From the NCBI RefSeq assembly GCF_003602275.1, contig NZ_QZVT01000004.1, forward strand, positions 240,463 through 304,462: DNA of 64,000 bases, given 5' to 3'. Below the pieces are notes generated by a model. That model was not told the origin of the DNA, ran no database searches, and saw only the letters and a program-made list of their open reading frames with translations. Positions 50,352-59,728 of this stretch are shown here, piece by piece. The DNA is from Arthrobacter cheniae (lineage in GTDB: Bacteria > Actinomycetota > Actinomycetes > Actinomycetales > Micrococcaceae). Within the stretch, counting starts at the first letter, position 1. Each line of letters begins with the position of its first letter. Position numbers and translations under genes: made by a program.

Positions 50352-51851
50352 ATGACGATTTCCACCTCGACCACCACGGACGACGCCGACCTCACCGCCC
50401 TCGGGTATGAGCCCTCCCTGCACCGCAAGCTGGGCCGCTATGCATCCTTCGCAGCCGGTTTCTCCTTCGTCTCGATCCTGACGACCATCTTCCAGCTCTT
50501 CGCCTTCGGGTATTCGTTCGCCGGCCCGGCGTTCTTCTGGACCTGGCCCATCGTCCTCGTCGGCCAGCTCCTCGTGGCCCTCAACTTCGCCGAACTGGCC
50601 GCACGGTATCCGCTCTCCGGGGCCGTCTACCAGTGGGCGCGGCGCGTGGGCGGCGAGACGGTGGGCTGGTTCGCCGGGTGGTTCATGGCAGTGGCGCAGG
50701 TGGTCACCGCGGCTGCGGCGGCCATCGCACTCCAGGTCGTCCTGCCGCAGCTGTGGAGCGGGTTCCAGGTGGTCGGGGGTGATCCCGCCCTCAACACCGT
50801 CACCGGTGCCGCGAACGCCGTCGTCCTCGGTGCCATCCTCCTCGTCGCCACCACCGTGATCAACGTGATGGGTGTGCGGCTCATGAGCCACGTCAACTCC
50901 ATCGGCGTGACCTGCGAGATCGTCGGCGTCATCGCCGTCGTCCTCGCACTCATCACCGCAGCGCAGCGCGGGCCCGACGTCGTGATGGACACCACGGTGC
51001 TGCAGGGCTCGGATCTCGGTGCCGTGGGAGCATTCCTCGTCTCGGGCCTCATGGCGGCGTACGTCATGGTCGGGTTCAACTCCGCCGGCGAACTGTCAGA
51101 AGAAACCAGGGACCCGCGGCGCACGGCACCCCGCACCATCATCTCCGCGCTCGTGATCTCCGGTATCGGCGGGGCCCTGATGATCATCACTGCCCTGATG
51201 GCAGCGCCGAGCCTCGACGACGGCCGGCTCGCCACCGAGGGCCTCCCCTACGTCCTGACCGCCGTCCTCGGCACGTTCTGGGGCAAGGTCCTGCTGGTCG
51301 ACGTCGCCATCGCCATCTTCGTCTGCACCCTCGCCATCCAGACCGCCGGCTCGCGCCTGGTCTTCTCGATGGCACGCGACGGGAAGCTGCCGGCCTCGGC
51401 ACTGCTCTCCACCGTCCACCCCCGCCGCGGCACCCCGATGTGGCCGTCCATCGTCATCGGGGCCCTCGCGGTCGGCGTCCTGGCGATCAACGTCGGAAAC
51501 GCCGCGCTCTTCACCACGCTGACGAGTGTCTGCATCGTCATGGTGTACATCGCCTACCTGCTGGTCACCGTTCCGCAACTGGTCAACCGGCTGCGCGGCG
51601 ACTGGGACCGCGTGGGACAGACCATGCCGTCCGGCCTCTTCTCCCTCGGCCGCTGGGGCCTGCCCGTGAATGTGCTCGCCGTCCTCTACGGCGCCGTCAT
51701 GGTCATCAACCTCGCCTGGCCACGTCCCGAGGTGTACGACCCCGCCGGCGAGAACGGGATCCTCCTCTACTCCGCTCCGCTCATGGTCACCATCGTGCTG
51801 CTCCTGGGACTCTGGATCCGCCGGAGCATCGCAGCCAGGGCCTCCTCGTAA
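50352..51851 (+). CDS. APC family permease of guanidine/urea carboxylase cluster
   Basis: Amino-acid/polyamine/organocation transporter of 499 residues with about twelve membrane helices. FAAGFSFVSILTTIFQLFAFGYSFAGP and the following LVALNFAELAARYPLSGAVYQWARR are the usual first helices, and the SEETRDPRRTAPRTI loop is typical. Such permeases sit at the head of urea/guanidine carboxylase operons and presumably import the substrate. First gene of the five-gene operon. Confidence 0.92.
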   Translation: MTISTSTTTDDADLTALGYEPSLHRKLGRYASFAAGFSFVSILTTIFQLFAFGYSFAGPAFFWTWPIVLVGQLLVALNFAELAARYPLSGAVYQWARRVGGETVGWFAGWFMAVAQVVTAAAAAIALQVVLPQLWSGFQVVGGDPALNTVTGAANAVVLGAILLVATTVINVMGVRLMSHVNSIGVTCEIVGVIAVVLALITAAQRGPDVVMDTTVLQGSDLGAVGAFLVSGLMAAYVMVGFNSAGELSEETRDPRRTAPRTIISALVISGIGGALMIITALMAAPSLDDGRLATEGLPYVLTAVLGTFWGKVLLVDVAIAIFVCTLAIQTAGSRLVFSMARDGKLPASALLSTVHPRRGTPMWPSIVIGALAVGVLAINVGNAALFTTLTSVCIVMVYIAYLLVTVPQLVNRLRGDWDRVGQTMPSGLFSLGRWGLPVNVLAVLYGAVMVINLAWPRPEVYDPAGENGILLYSAPLMVTIVLLLGLWIRRSIAARASS

Positions 51852-51897
51852 TCCGCTCGCAAGCATCACCTGCTCCCCCAGCCCTGATAGGAAGAAC

Positions 51898-52773
51898 ATG
51901 ACCCAGACCACCGACACCCCGGCGGGCACGGCCACCACGGCCGGAGCCCGGGCCCACGCCCGTGACCAGCACAGCCGCACGGCGGACACCATGCGCCACG
52001 TGCCGGTGTCCACAGCACCCTCCCGGGTCACGGGCACACTGCCCGACGGTGCCGCCGACCGCCTGGTCTGGTCCGAGACACTGGCCTTCGGCCGCTACAC
52101 GACCATGCACCTCGCCCGGGGCACCCGCGTCCGGCTCACCGACACGGGTGACGCCTGCGTGCACACCCTCCTGTACCGGGCCGGCGCACTCCACGAACGC
52201 TTCAATGCCGCCGACACCGTCAAGGTGCCGTGGCAGGCCTACCCAGGGACAGGGCACCCCCTCCTGTCCGACGCCGGACGCGTCCTCGCAACGATCGTCG
52301 AGGACACCTCGGTCCACCACGACGCCCTCACCGGCGCCACCACCCTGGCCGGGAACACGGCCAAATACGGAGCAGGCACGGCCCACAGCGCCTCGCCCGC
52401 CGCACGCGAACTACTGACCCTCGGGGCGCTGAAGAACGGCCTCGGGCCGCGGGACGTCGCGCCGTCACTGACCCTCTTCAAGGGCATCCGGGTGCACGAC
52501 GACGGCAGCATCCGCTTTTCGGGAAGCACCGGCACGGAAACCCATGTGGATCTGCTGCTGCAGCTGGACACCGTCGTCGTCCTGGCCAACACCGCCCACC
52601 CCCTCGACCCGCGGACCGACTTCACCGGCACCGCCGTCGAGCTCGCCGCCTGGCGTGCCCCTGAGGACCTCACCGCGCTGGCGGACGGAAGCCTGGTGGG
52701 ACCACTGGCTCCCGAACACCTGCAGGCACTGAACAACACCGAACATGATCTCGCCGCAAGGAGCACCCGATGA
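51898..52773 (+). CDS. DUF1989 urea carboxylase-associated protein, carboxyguanidine deiminase subunit type
   Basis: Protein of 291 residues of the larger DUF1989 type (UAAP). It includes WSETLAFGRYTTMHLARGTRVRLTD and the Asn/Cys-containing GDACVHTLLYRAGALHERFNAADTVKV. Pairs of such proteins (CgdA/CgdB) are now known to deiminate carboxyguanidine to allophanate. Its stop overlaps the next start as ATGA. AGGAAG precedes the ATG. Confidence 0.85.
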   Translation: MTQTTDTPAGTATTAGARAHARDQHSRTADTMRHVPVSTAPSRVTGTLPDGAADRLVWSETLAFGRYTTMHLARGTRVRLTDTGDACVHTLLYRAGALHERFNAADTVKVPWQAYPGTGHPLLSDAGRVLATIVEDTSVHHDALTGATTLAGNTAKYGAGTAHSASPAARELLTLGALKNGLGPRDVAPSLTLFKGIRVHDDGSIRFSGSTGTETHVDLLLQLDTVVVLANTAHPLDPRTDFTGTAVELAAWRAPEDLTALADGSLVGPLAPEHLQALNNTEHDLAARSTR

Positions 52774-53435
52774 CCACGATCCTCTCGCAGCCGGCGAGCA
52801 GCACGGCGCTCGTGCCCGGCGCCGTCGTCCTCGACGAGTACGTCGAAGCACGCGGGCCCTGGTCCGCCGTCGTCGTCGCCGGCGATGTCCTCACCATCGT
52901 GGACCTCGACGGAAACCAGGCCGTCGACTGCCTGCTCTACGCCGCCGGCGACACCACCGTCCGGTACTCCGCCGCCGTCACCATCGCCCAGCAGCGCTCC
53001 ATCGTCCTCACCACCGGTTCCGTGCTCCGCGCCGAGACGGGTCTCCCCCTCATGACCGTCGTCGCCGACGAGGTAGGCGTGCACGACACCATCGGCGGCG
53101 CCTGCTCCCAGGAATCGAACACCCTCCGGTACGGCCAGCACACGCGCGAGCAGCATGCGTGCGTGGAGAACTTCCTCATCGAAGGGTCCCGCTGGGGACT
53201 CGGCAAGCGGGACCTCGTCCCCAACATCAACTGGTTCATGAATGTGCCGGTGGACCCCGACGGCGCCCTCGGGATAGTCGACGGCCTCTCCGCTCCCGGC
53301 AAGCGGGTGGCACTTCGGGCCGAGGTGGACACCCTCGTGCTCGTCTCGAACTGCCCGCAGGTCAACAACCCGTGCAACGGCTTCGACCCCACTCCCGTCC
53401 GCATGATCGTCACCCACCCGGAGGATGCCGCATGA
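52770..53435 (+). CDS. DUF1989 urea carboxylase-associated protein, second subunit
   Basis: Protein of 221 residues of the smaller DUF1989 type. Motifs are GDVLTIVDLDGNQAVDCLLYAAGD, CSQESNTLRYG, and NCPQVNNPCNGFDPTPVR; the Cys and His residues probably bind metal. It pairs with the preceding gene, forming a likely carboxyguanidine deiminase. ATGA overlaps join it to both neighbours, so production is tightly coupled with the carboxylase. Confidence 0.88.
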   Translation: MTTILSQPASSTALVPGAVVLDEYVEARGPWSAVVVAGDVLTIVDLDGNQAVDCLLYAAGDTTVRYSAAVTIAQQRSIVLTTGSVLRAETGLPLMTVVADEVGVHDTIGGACSQESNTLRYGQHTREQHACVENFLIEGSRWGLGKRDLVPNINWFMNVPVDPDGALGIVDGLSAPGKRVALRAEVDTLVLVSNCPQVNNPCNGFDPTPVRMIVTHPEDAA

Positions 53436-56400
53436 ACCGTTTCGACACCCTGCTCGTGGCCAACCGCGGGGAGATCGCCTGCCGCATTATCGAATCCGCC
53501 CGGAAACTCGGGCTGCGCACGGTCGCCGTGTTCTCCGAGGCGGACCGCGGTGCACGCCACGTCCAACTGGCCGACGAGGCCGTCCTCCTCGGGCCGGCCC
53601 CCGCCAAGGAGTCCTACCTGCGGATCGACGCCCTGCTAACCGCTGCCGCGTCCACCGGCGCCGGCGCGATCCACCCCGGCTACGGGTTCCTGTCCGAGGA
53701 TGCCGGCTTCGCGGAGGCCGTCGAGGCGGCCGGACTCGTCTTCGTGGGCCCCACACCGGATCAGCTCCGCATCTTCGGCACGAAGCACACGGCGCGTGAC
53801 GCCGCCTCCGCCGCAGGCGTCCCCATGATCGCCGGGTCCGGCCTGCTCGACGGCGTGGAGGAGGCCCTTGCTGCCGGGGCATCGATCGGTTACCCACTGA
53901 TGCTCAAGGCGACCGGCGGTGGAGGCGGCATCGGTATGACGGTGTGCCACACGGAGGAGGAGCTCGCGGACAGCTTCCCCAGAGTGGCCCGCCTCGCCGG
54001 AGCAAGCTTCGGCACCGCGGGCGTGTTCGCGGAGCGGTACGTGGAGAACGCCCGTCATGTGGAGGTGCAGGTCTTTGGTGACGGAGAGGGCCGGGTCGTC
54101 AGCCTCGGTGACCGCGACTGCTCCCTGCAGCGACGACACCAGAAGGTGCTCGAGGAGGCGCCCGCCCCCGACCTGCCGGACGAGCTACGCGAGGAACTGC
54201 ACCGCAGCTCACGCGCGCTCTGCGCCTCACTCGGCTACCGCTCGGCCGGGACCGTGGAATTCGTCTACGACCCCGTCCGCCGGGAGGCATCCTTCCTCGA
54301 GGTGAATGCACGCCTGCAGGTCGAACACCCCGTGACGGAATCGGTGACCGGCGTCGACCTCGTCGAGTGGATGCTCCGCCTCGCGCAGGGCGGGCCCGAC
54401 GCCGAGGCCGTCCTCGCCGGCGTCCCCGACAGCGTCCCGGTGTCCGGCCACGCCGTCGAGGCCCGGGTGTACGCGGAAGATCCCGCCCGGGGATTCCAGC
54501 CCAGTGCTGGCACCATCACCAACGCCGCCTACCCCGAGGCGGACCACGTCCGCGTGGACACCTGGGCCGAGACCGGCAGCGAGGTCTCCACGAACTACGA
54601 TCCCCTGCTGGCCAAGATCATCACCTCCGGCAGCAGCCGCGACGAGGCCTTCGACCGGCTGGCCGTCGCCCTGACCGGCACGCGGATCGACGGCATCGAG
54701 ACCAACCTCGGCATGCTCCGCGCCGTCAGCACCCTCGACGTCGTCCGGGCGGCTGCCCATTCGACCAGCACGCTCGACGCCGTGGGCGACCCCGAACCGC
54801 GCATCACCGTGGAGCGCCCCGGCCTGCAGACCAGCGTGCAGGACTGGCCGGGCCGCACCGGTCTGTGGCAGGTGGGCGTCCCTCCGAGCGGTCCCATGGA
54901 CGACCTCTCCTTCCGCCTCGGCAACCAGGCCCTCGGCAACCCGGAGGGTGCCCCCGGCCTCGAATTCACCATGACCGGACCCGCCCTGACCTTCTCGCAC
55001 GACACCACCGTGTGCGTGACGGGTGCGGCGGTAAGCGTCACGGTCGACGGCGCGGAGGTGCCGGCCTGGGAACAAATCACGGTGCCGGCGGGCGGAACGC
55101 TCGACGTCGGCACGGCGGAGGGAGCGGGCCTGCGCGGCTACGTCCTGTTCGCTGGCGGCCTCGACATCCCCCTGCACCTCGGCAGCGCGTCCACCTTCAC
55201 CCTCGGCCAGTTCGGCGGGCACGCGGGGCGCGTCCTACGGACCGGTGACGTGCTGAGGACCGTGCAGGCGGACGTGCCCGTGACGGCATCCCACGTGCGG
55301 GAATCACGCGTGCCGCTCGACGCCCGGCCTGTCCTGACCTCCCACTGGGAGCTCACTGTCCTCGAAGGCCCGCACGGTGCACCGGAGTTCTTCCAGCGCG
55401 AAGACATCGACGAGCTCTTCGCAACGGACTACGAGGTTCACTTCAACTCCGCTCGGACCGGCGTCAGGCTCATCGGGCCGAAACCCCGCTGGGCACGGAA
55501 CGACGGCGGCGAGGCCGGCCTCCACCCGTCCAACATCCACGACACCCCCTATTCGGTCGGTGCCCTGGACTTCACCGGTGACACTCCCATCCTCCTCGGA
55601 CCGGACGGCCCCAGTCTCGGCGGCTTCGTGTGCCCGGTGACCGTCGTGACGGCCGACCGCTGGAAGCTCGGACAGCTCCGCCCAGGCGACACCGTACGCT
55701 TCGTCCCGGTCAAGGCCGCGCAGGCACCTTCGCTGCGGGACCTCGGTCCGGGCCGGCAGCTGATCCTGCCGGACGCCCCGGAGCCGGGCGCCGGTCCCTC
55801 CCCCCTGCGCAGGCACCTCCTCAGGGGCGGAGACCTCGACGACGGCGTGCTCGCGCGGGTCGCGGAGGAACCCGGCCGGCCGGCAGTGACCTACCGTCGA
55901 TCCGGCGACGACAACCTGCTCGTCGAGTACGGCGACATGGTGCTCGACCTCGGCCTCCGGGCCCGGGTGCATGCCCTTCACCAGTCCATCGAGCAGATGC
56001 GGCTCACCGGCGTGGTGGACCTGACGCCCGGGATCCGCAGCCTGCAGATCAAGGTGGATCCGACCGTCCTGTCCACCCGCCGCATGCTGCAGGTGGTGCA
56101 GGACATCGAAAGCTCCCTGCCGGCCAGTTCCGAACTCGTGGTGCCCAGCCGTACGGTGCGCCTGCCCCTGTCCTGGGACGACCCGGCGACCCGTGAGGCG
56201 ATCGAGCGGTACATGGCCGGCGTGCGCGACGACGCCCCGTGGTGCCCGTGGAACATCGAGTTCATCCGGCGCGTGAACGGGCTGGGCTCGGTCAACGACG
56301 TCTTCGACACCGTGTTCGACGCCGAATACCTGGTGCTCGGTCTGGGCGACGTGTACCTCGGGGCGCCCGTCGCAACACCGCTGGACCCGCGGCACCGCCT

Positions 56401-57181
56401 CGTCACCACCAAGTACAACCCCGCAAGGACCTGGACGCCGGAGAACGCGGTCGGGATCGGCGGTGCCTACATGTGCATCTACGGGATGGAAGGACCCGGC
56501 GGCTACCAGTTCGTGGGCCGCACCACCCAGGTCTGGTCGCGCTACGCCGATTCCGCACCCTTCGAACCGGGCTCCCCGTGGCTGCTGCGGTTCTTCGACC
56601 GCATCTCCTGGTACCCGGTCAGCCCGGAGGAACTGCTGGACCTGCGCGCCGACATGGCCGCCGGCCGGGGTCGCGGAGTCGAGATCGAGGAGGGCACCTT
56701 CTCCCTCGCCGAGCACGAGCGCTTCCTGGCGGACAACAGCGAATCCATTGCGGAGTTCCGGGTGCAGCAGTCCGCCGCCTTCGCCGTCGAACGCAAGGCA
56801 TGGGCCGACGCCGGCGAGTTCGACCGCGCCGACGCCGCCGCGGCCATTATTCCCGAGCCGGAGGAGCTGGTGGTGCCCGACGGCGCCTCCCTCGTCTCCG
56901 CGCCGTTCGCCGCCAGCGTCTGGAAGGTGGACGTTGCGCCGGGCGACACGGTGCTGAAGGGACAGCCCCTCGTCTCGCTCGAAGCCATGAAGATGGAGAC
57001 CGTCCTCAGCGCTCCCTGCGACGGCCTGGTGCTGCAGGTCCTGCCCCTCGCAGGGTCGCAGGTCGTGGCCGGCGAGGCACTGGTGGTCCTGGGCTCATCC
57101 CCGGACACGTCGCCCGATCCGGGACAGGCACCACGACAGCAGGAACCCGAGGCACGCGCAACAGAAGAGGTAGCAGCATGA
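53432..57181 (+). CDS. Guanidine/urea carboxylase (biotin-dependent)
   Basis: Multidomain enzyme of 1249 residues. Residues about 1-450 form biotin carboxylase (LVANRGEIACRII, KATGGGGGIGM, FLEVNARLQVEHPVTE). About 460-1165 hold the carboxyltransferase, made of two allophanate-hydrolase-subunit-like (KipA-type then KipI-type) domains. A biotin domain follows with EAMKMET (Lys1187), then a 30-residue tail. It carboxylates urea or, given the adjacent DUF1989 pair, more probably guanidine, to feed allophanate hydrolase. ATG at 53432 overlaps the previous stop; a longer reading to 52745 is a shadow. Specificity depends on one Asp/Asn position not checked here. Confidence 0.9.
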   Translation: MNRFDTLLVANRGEIACRIIESARKLGLRTVAVFSEADRGARHVQLADEAVLLGPAPAKESYLRIDALLTAAASTGAGAIHPGYGFLSEDAGFAEAVEAAGLVFVGPTPDQLRIFGTKHTARDAASAAGVPMIAGSGLLDGVEEALAAGASIGYPLMLKATGGGGGIGMTVCHTEEELADSFPRVARLAGASFGTAGVFAERYVENARHVEVQVFGDGEGRVVSLGDRDCSLQRRHQKVLEEAPAPDLPDELREELHRSSRALCASLGYRSAGTVEFVYDPVRREASFLEVNARLQVEHPVTESVTGVDLVEWMLRLAQGGPDAEAVLAGVPDSVPVSGHAVEARVYAEDPARGFQPSAGTITNAAYPEADHVRVDTWAETGSEVSTNYDPLLAKIITSGSSRDEAFDRLAVALTGTRIDGIETNLGMLRAVSTLDVVRAAAHSTSTLDAVGDPEPRITVERPGLQTSVQDWPGRTGLWQVGVPPSGPMDDLSFRLGNQALGNPEGAPGLEFTMTGPALTFSHDTTVCVTGAAVSVTVDGAEVPAWEQITVPAGGTLDVGTAEGAGLRGYVLFAGGLDIPLHLGSASTFTLGQFGGHAGRVLRTGDVLRTVQADVPVTASHVRESRVPLDARPVLTSHWELTVLEGPHGAPEFFQREDIDELFATDYEVHFNSARTGVRLIGPKPRWARNDGGEAGLHPSNIHDTPYSVGALDFTGDTPILLGPDGPSLGGFVCPVTVVTADRWKLGQLRPGDTVRFVPVKAAQAPSLRDLGPGRQLILPDAPEPGAGPSPLRRHLLRGGDLDDGVLARVAEEPGRPAVTYRRSGDDNLLVEYGDMVLDLGLRARVHALHQSIEQMRLTGVVDLTPGIRSLQIKVDPTVLSTRRMLQVVQDIESSLPASSELVVPSRTVRLPLSWDDPATREAIERYMAGVRDDAPWCPWNIEFIRRVNGLGSVNDVFDTVFDAEYLVLGLGDVYLGAPVATPLDPRHRLVTTKYNPARTWTPENAVGIGGAYMCIYGMEGPGGYQFVGRTTQVWSRYADSAPFEPGSPWLLRFFDRISWYPVSPEELLDLRADMAAGRGRGVEIEEGTFSLAEHERFLADNSESIAEFRVQQSAAFAVERKAWADAGEFDRADAAAAIIPEPEELVVPDGASLVSAPFAASVWKVDVAPGDTVLKGQPLVSLEAMKMETVLSAPCDGLVLQVLPLAGSQVVAGEALVVLGSSPDTSPDPGQAPRQQEPEARATEEVAA

Positions 57182-59058
57182 ACACCCTGGCAACCGACCG
57201 TGTACGCGCGGCACTGGCCGCCATCGACGCCGTTGACCGGCCCGAGATCTGGTTGACCATCCGCAGCACGGAGGACCTGCTCGCCGAGGCCGCCGACATC
57301 GACGCCCGGGCCGGCCGGGGTGAGGAGCTGCCCCTGGCAGGCCTCGTGCTCGCCGTGAAGAACAACGTGGACGTGGCGGGGATCCCCACCACCGCGGCCT
57401 GCCCGGGCTTCGCCTACCTCCCGGAGGAGGACGCGGAAGCGGTGCGCCGCCTGCGCGCCGCGGGCGCAGTGGTGCTGGGTGCAACCAACCTCGATCAGTT
57501 TGCGACAGGGCTTGTGGGCACGCGCAGCCCCCACGGGGCTGTCCGTGACTCGCGTCGTCCCGAGTACATCTCCGGCGGGTCCAGTTCCGGGTCCGCCGTC
57601 GCCGTCGCCCTCGGGCTGGCCGACATCGCCATCGGCACCGACACCGCCGGTTCCGGCCGCATCCCCGCGGGCCTCCAGGGGATCGTGGGCATCAAACCGA
57701 CCCTGCATGTCGTCTCGACGGACGGTGTGGTGCCGGCCTGCCGTTCCTGGGACGCGGTCACCATCCTGGCCCGGGACCTGTCGACGGCGGAACGCGCCAT
57801 GGGTGTGATGGCCGGCGGCGCGCGTGCGTGGCCTGCCGACATACGCCTGGCCGCCCCCACCCGGCCCCGTGTCGCCGTTCCGGCAGAGTTGCCCGAGCTC
57901 GCACTCGCCTGGGCTGCGGAATTCGGACGCCAGGTCTCCCGGCTCGAGGCATCCGGTGCCGACGTCCACCCCATTCCGATCGACCTGTTCCTGCAGGCCG
58001 CGCGCCTTCTCTACGACGGCGCACTCGTGGCGGAGCGCCATGCCGCCGTCGGTGCCTTCGTCGACAGCGCCGCCGGTGACGACGGTGCGGCCGGCCTTGA
58101 TCCCACGGTCGCCGGCATCATCAGCCGCGCCGGCACCCTGGTTGCCAGCGCGTACGTGGCGGACACCGCCCGGCTCGCCGACCTGAAGCGGGAGGCGCTC
58201 GCGCTGCTCGACGGCTTCGACGCCCTCCTGGTGCCAACGGCTCCCCTGCATCCGCTCCTCGCGGAGGTCGCGGCCGACCCCGTGGGCGTGAACTCGCGCA
58301 TGGGAACGTACACGAACTTCTGCAACCTGTTCGATATGTGCGCGGTTGCAGTGCCCGCCGGCGAAGTGGAGGGCTCGCAGTTCGGGGTGACGGTGGTGGG
58401 GCGCACGTTCGACGACGCCGTCGTCGCGGATATCGCCCGCCGAATCGAGGTCACGCCCGCTCCTCCCGCCCTCTTCGCCGCCGGCACCGCCGGCAGTACC
58501 GGTGGTGAGGAGCGCCGAGCTGCCGCCGCAGGCCGGCCCTGGCCGTTGGCGGCCGGAGCGTCGGGCGTCCCGCTCGTCGTCGTCGGCGCGCACCGCCGCG
58601 GTCAGGTCCTCGCTGCCGACCTCGAGGCACTCGGCGGCTTCTGGGCCGGTCCGGTGCGCACGGCCGCCCGCTACCGCATGGTGGCGCTGGATACTCAGCC
58701 GCCGAAACCCGGCGTGTACCGCTCGGACGACGGCGCAGAACTCGTCGGCGAACGGTGGATCCTCTCCGAAGCGGCTCTCGGCCGGTTCCTGGCCGTGCTG
58801 CCCGAACCCATGCTCCTCGGTTCCGTGCGCCTGAGCGACGGCACCACAGCCGTCGGATTCGCCTGTGATGCCGTAGCCGCGGCAACCGGCGAGGACATCA
58901 CCCATCACGGGGACTGGCTCCTCGCGACGGCAGCAACATCCGCCACGCCGGCGGGTTCAGGGCGGGAAACCGTAGGGCACCGGTCCCACGGCGCCGTACG
59001 CGACTTCCTCGTGACGGCGCTCTCGCGCGGTTCCTACACCGATTCCAGGCGAGGGTAG
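57178..59058 (+). CDS. atzF: Allophanate hydrolase (AtzF type)
   Basis: Amidase of 626 residues that splits allophanate into ammonia and carbon dioxide. The amidase-signature triad is present: Lys in LVLAVKNNVDVAGIPTT, Ser in GGSSSGSAVAVA and the nucleophile region GTDTAGSGRIPAG. The C-terminal about 130 residues form the small AtzF domain that decarboxylates carboxyurea intermediates. Its start overlaps the carboxylase stop as ATGA. Last gene of the operon. Confidence 0.9.
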   Translation: MNTLATDRVRAALAAIDAVDRPEIWLTIRSTEDLLAEAADIDARAGRGEELPLAGLVLAVKNNVDVAGIPTTAACPGFAYLPEEDAEAVRRLRAAGAVVLGATNLDQFATGLVGTRSPHGAVRDSRRPEYISGGSSSGSAVAVALGLADIAIGTDTAGSGRIPAGLQGIVGIKPTLHVVSTDGVVPACRSWDAVTILARDLSTAERAMGVMAGGARAWPADIRLAAPTRPRVAVPAELPELALAWAAEFGRQVSRLEASGADVHPIPIDLFLQAARLLYDGALVAERHAAVGAFVDSAAGDDGAAGLDPTVAGIISRAGTLVASAYVADTARLADLKREALALLDGFDALLVPTAPLHPLLAEVAADPVGVNSRMGTYTNFCNLFDMCAVAVPAGEVEGSQFGVTVVGRTFDDAVVADIARRIEVTPAPPALFAAGTAGSTGGEERRAAAAGRPWPLAAGASGVPLVVVGAHRRGQVLAADLEALGGFWAGPVRTAARYRMVALDTQPPKPGVYRSDDGAELVGERWILSEAALGRFLAVLPEPMLLGSVRLSDGTTAVGFACDAVAAATGEDITHHGDWLLATAATSATPAGSGRETVGHRSHGAVRDFLVTALSRGSYTDSRRG

Positions 59059-59728
59059 ATGCGACGGTCCTCGGGAAGCTTCCGGGAAACTTCTGCCGCA
59101 CCCGCGACACGTGCAGGCGAAGCTGACCCACGTTGCGACAGCGACGGGCAATCCGGGATGTCCTGGTGGCGAAAGATGTTCCACGCCGCACAGGACCAGC
59201 CGGGGACGAGAGGCCCCTCGCGCATCTCGTCCGATGGACAAGGGCGATACGCGTGGCTACTGCCCGGGGACGTCGTGTAGGCACCGTCGACCGCCCCTGC
59301 CTCGATTGATACTGGGACTGAAGTTGCGATTGATGCTGCGCTTCTGTGGAGCAGGGCGCACACTGAAGGAACTTGGCTGTCACCGGACGCGGTATGTGAG
59401 ATTCAGTCGGAGACATTGCCGGAACGATTTCGTGGCGGTGGGTTCCCCTCGCACGGTCAAGAAGCCGGCTGCGTGAGGGGAACAGCACTATTTCCCCGAG
59501 CAACGGCTCGAGCCACGCGCCAGGCGCGCCCGCTCCCCCACGGTAGAGGCCGCTCCACACAGGCATCGGAAACCCGCCCATCACGCGCGTGTCACCACCG
59601 TGGCGGAGCTCAACGACCTGAACGCTTTCACGTCGTAGGATGCAGCAACAACCGGTACCGGTAGCGATCGATCCGTGGGTTTGCGACTCCATCCTGGCTC
59701 AGCCGGGGTGGTTGAAAAGGAGAATAGC
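59059..59728. other. Intergenic region without a recognisable gene
   Basis: About 670 bp. One short open frame at 59059-59280 (+) contains MSWWRKMFHAAQ but has no ribosome site; another on the minus strand is low-complexity. Also present is a small repeat GATTGATACTG/GATTGATGCTG near 59310. No RNA gene recognised. The promoter of the following oxidoreductase must lie here. Confidence 0.5.

Noticed and set aside
52745-53431. Open frame extending the carboxylase upstream
   Set aside because: It gives Arg/His-rich low-complexity sequence and overlaps the DUF1989 gene entirely; biotin carboxylase begins at 53432.
56239-57177. Long open frame continuing upstream of allophanate hydrolase
   Set aside because: It is a shadow of the carboxylase gene; the true start is the ATG at 57178 overlapping the carboxylase stop.
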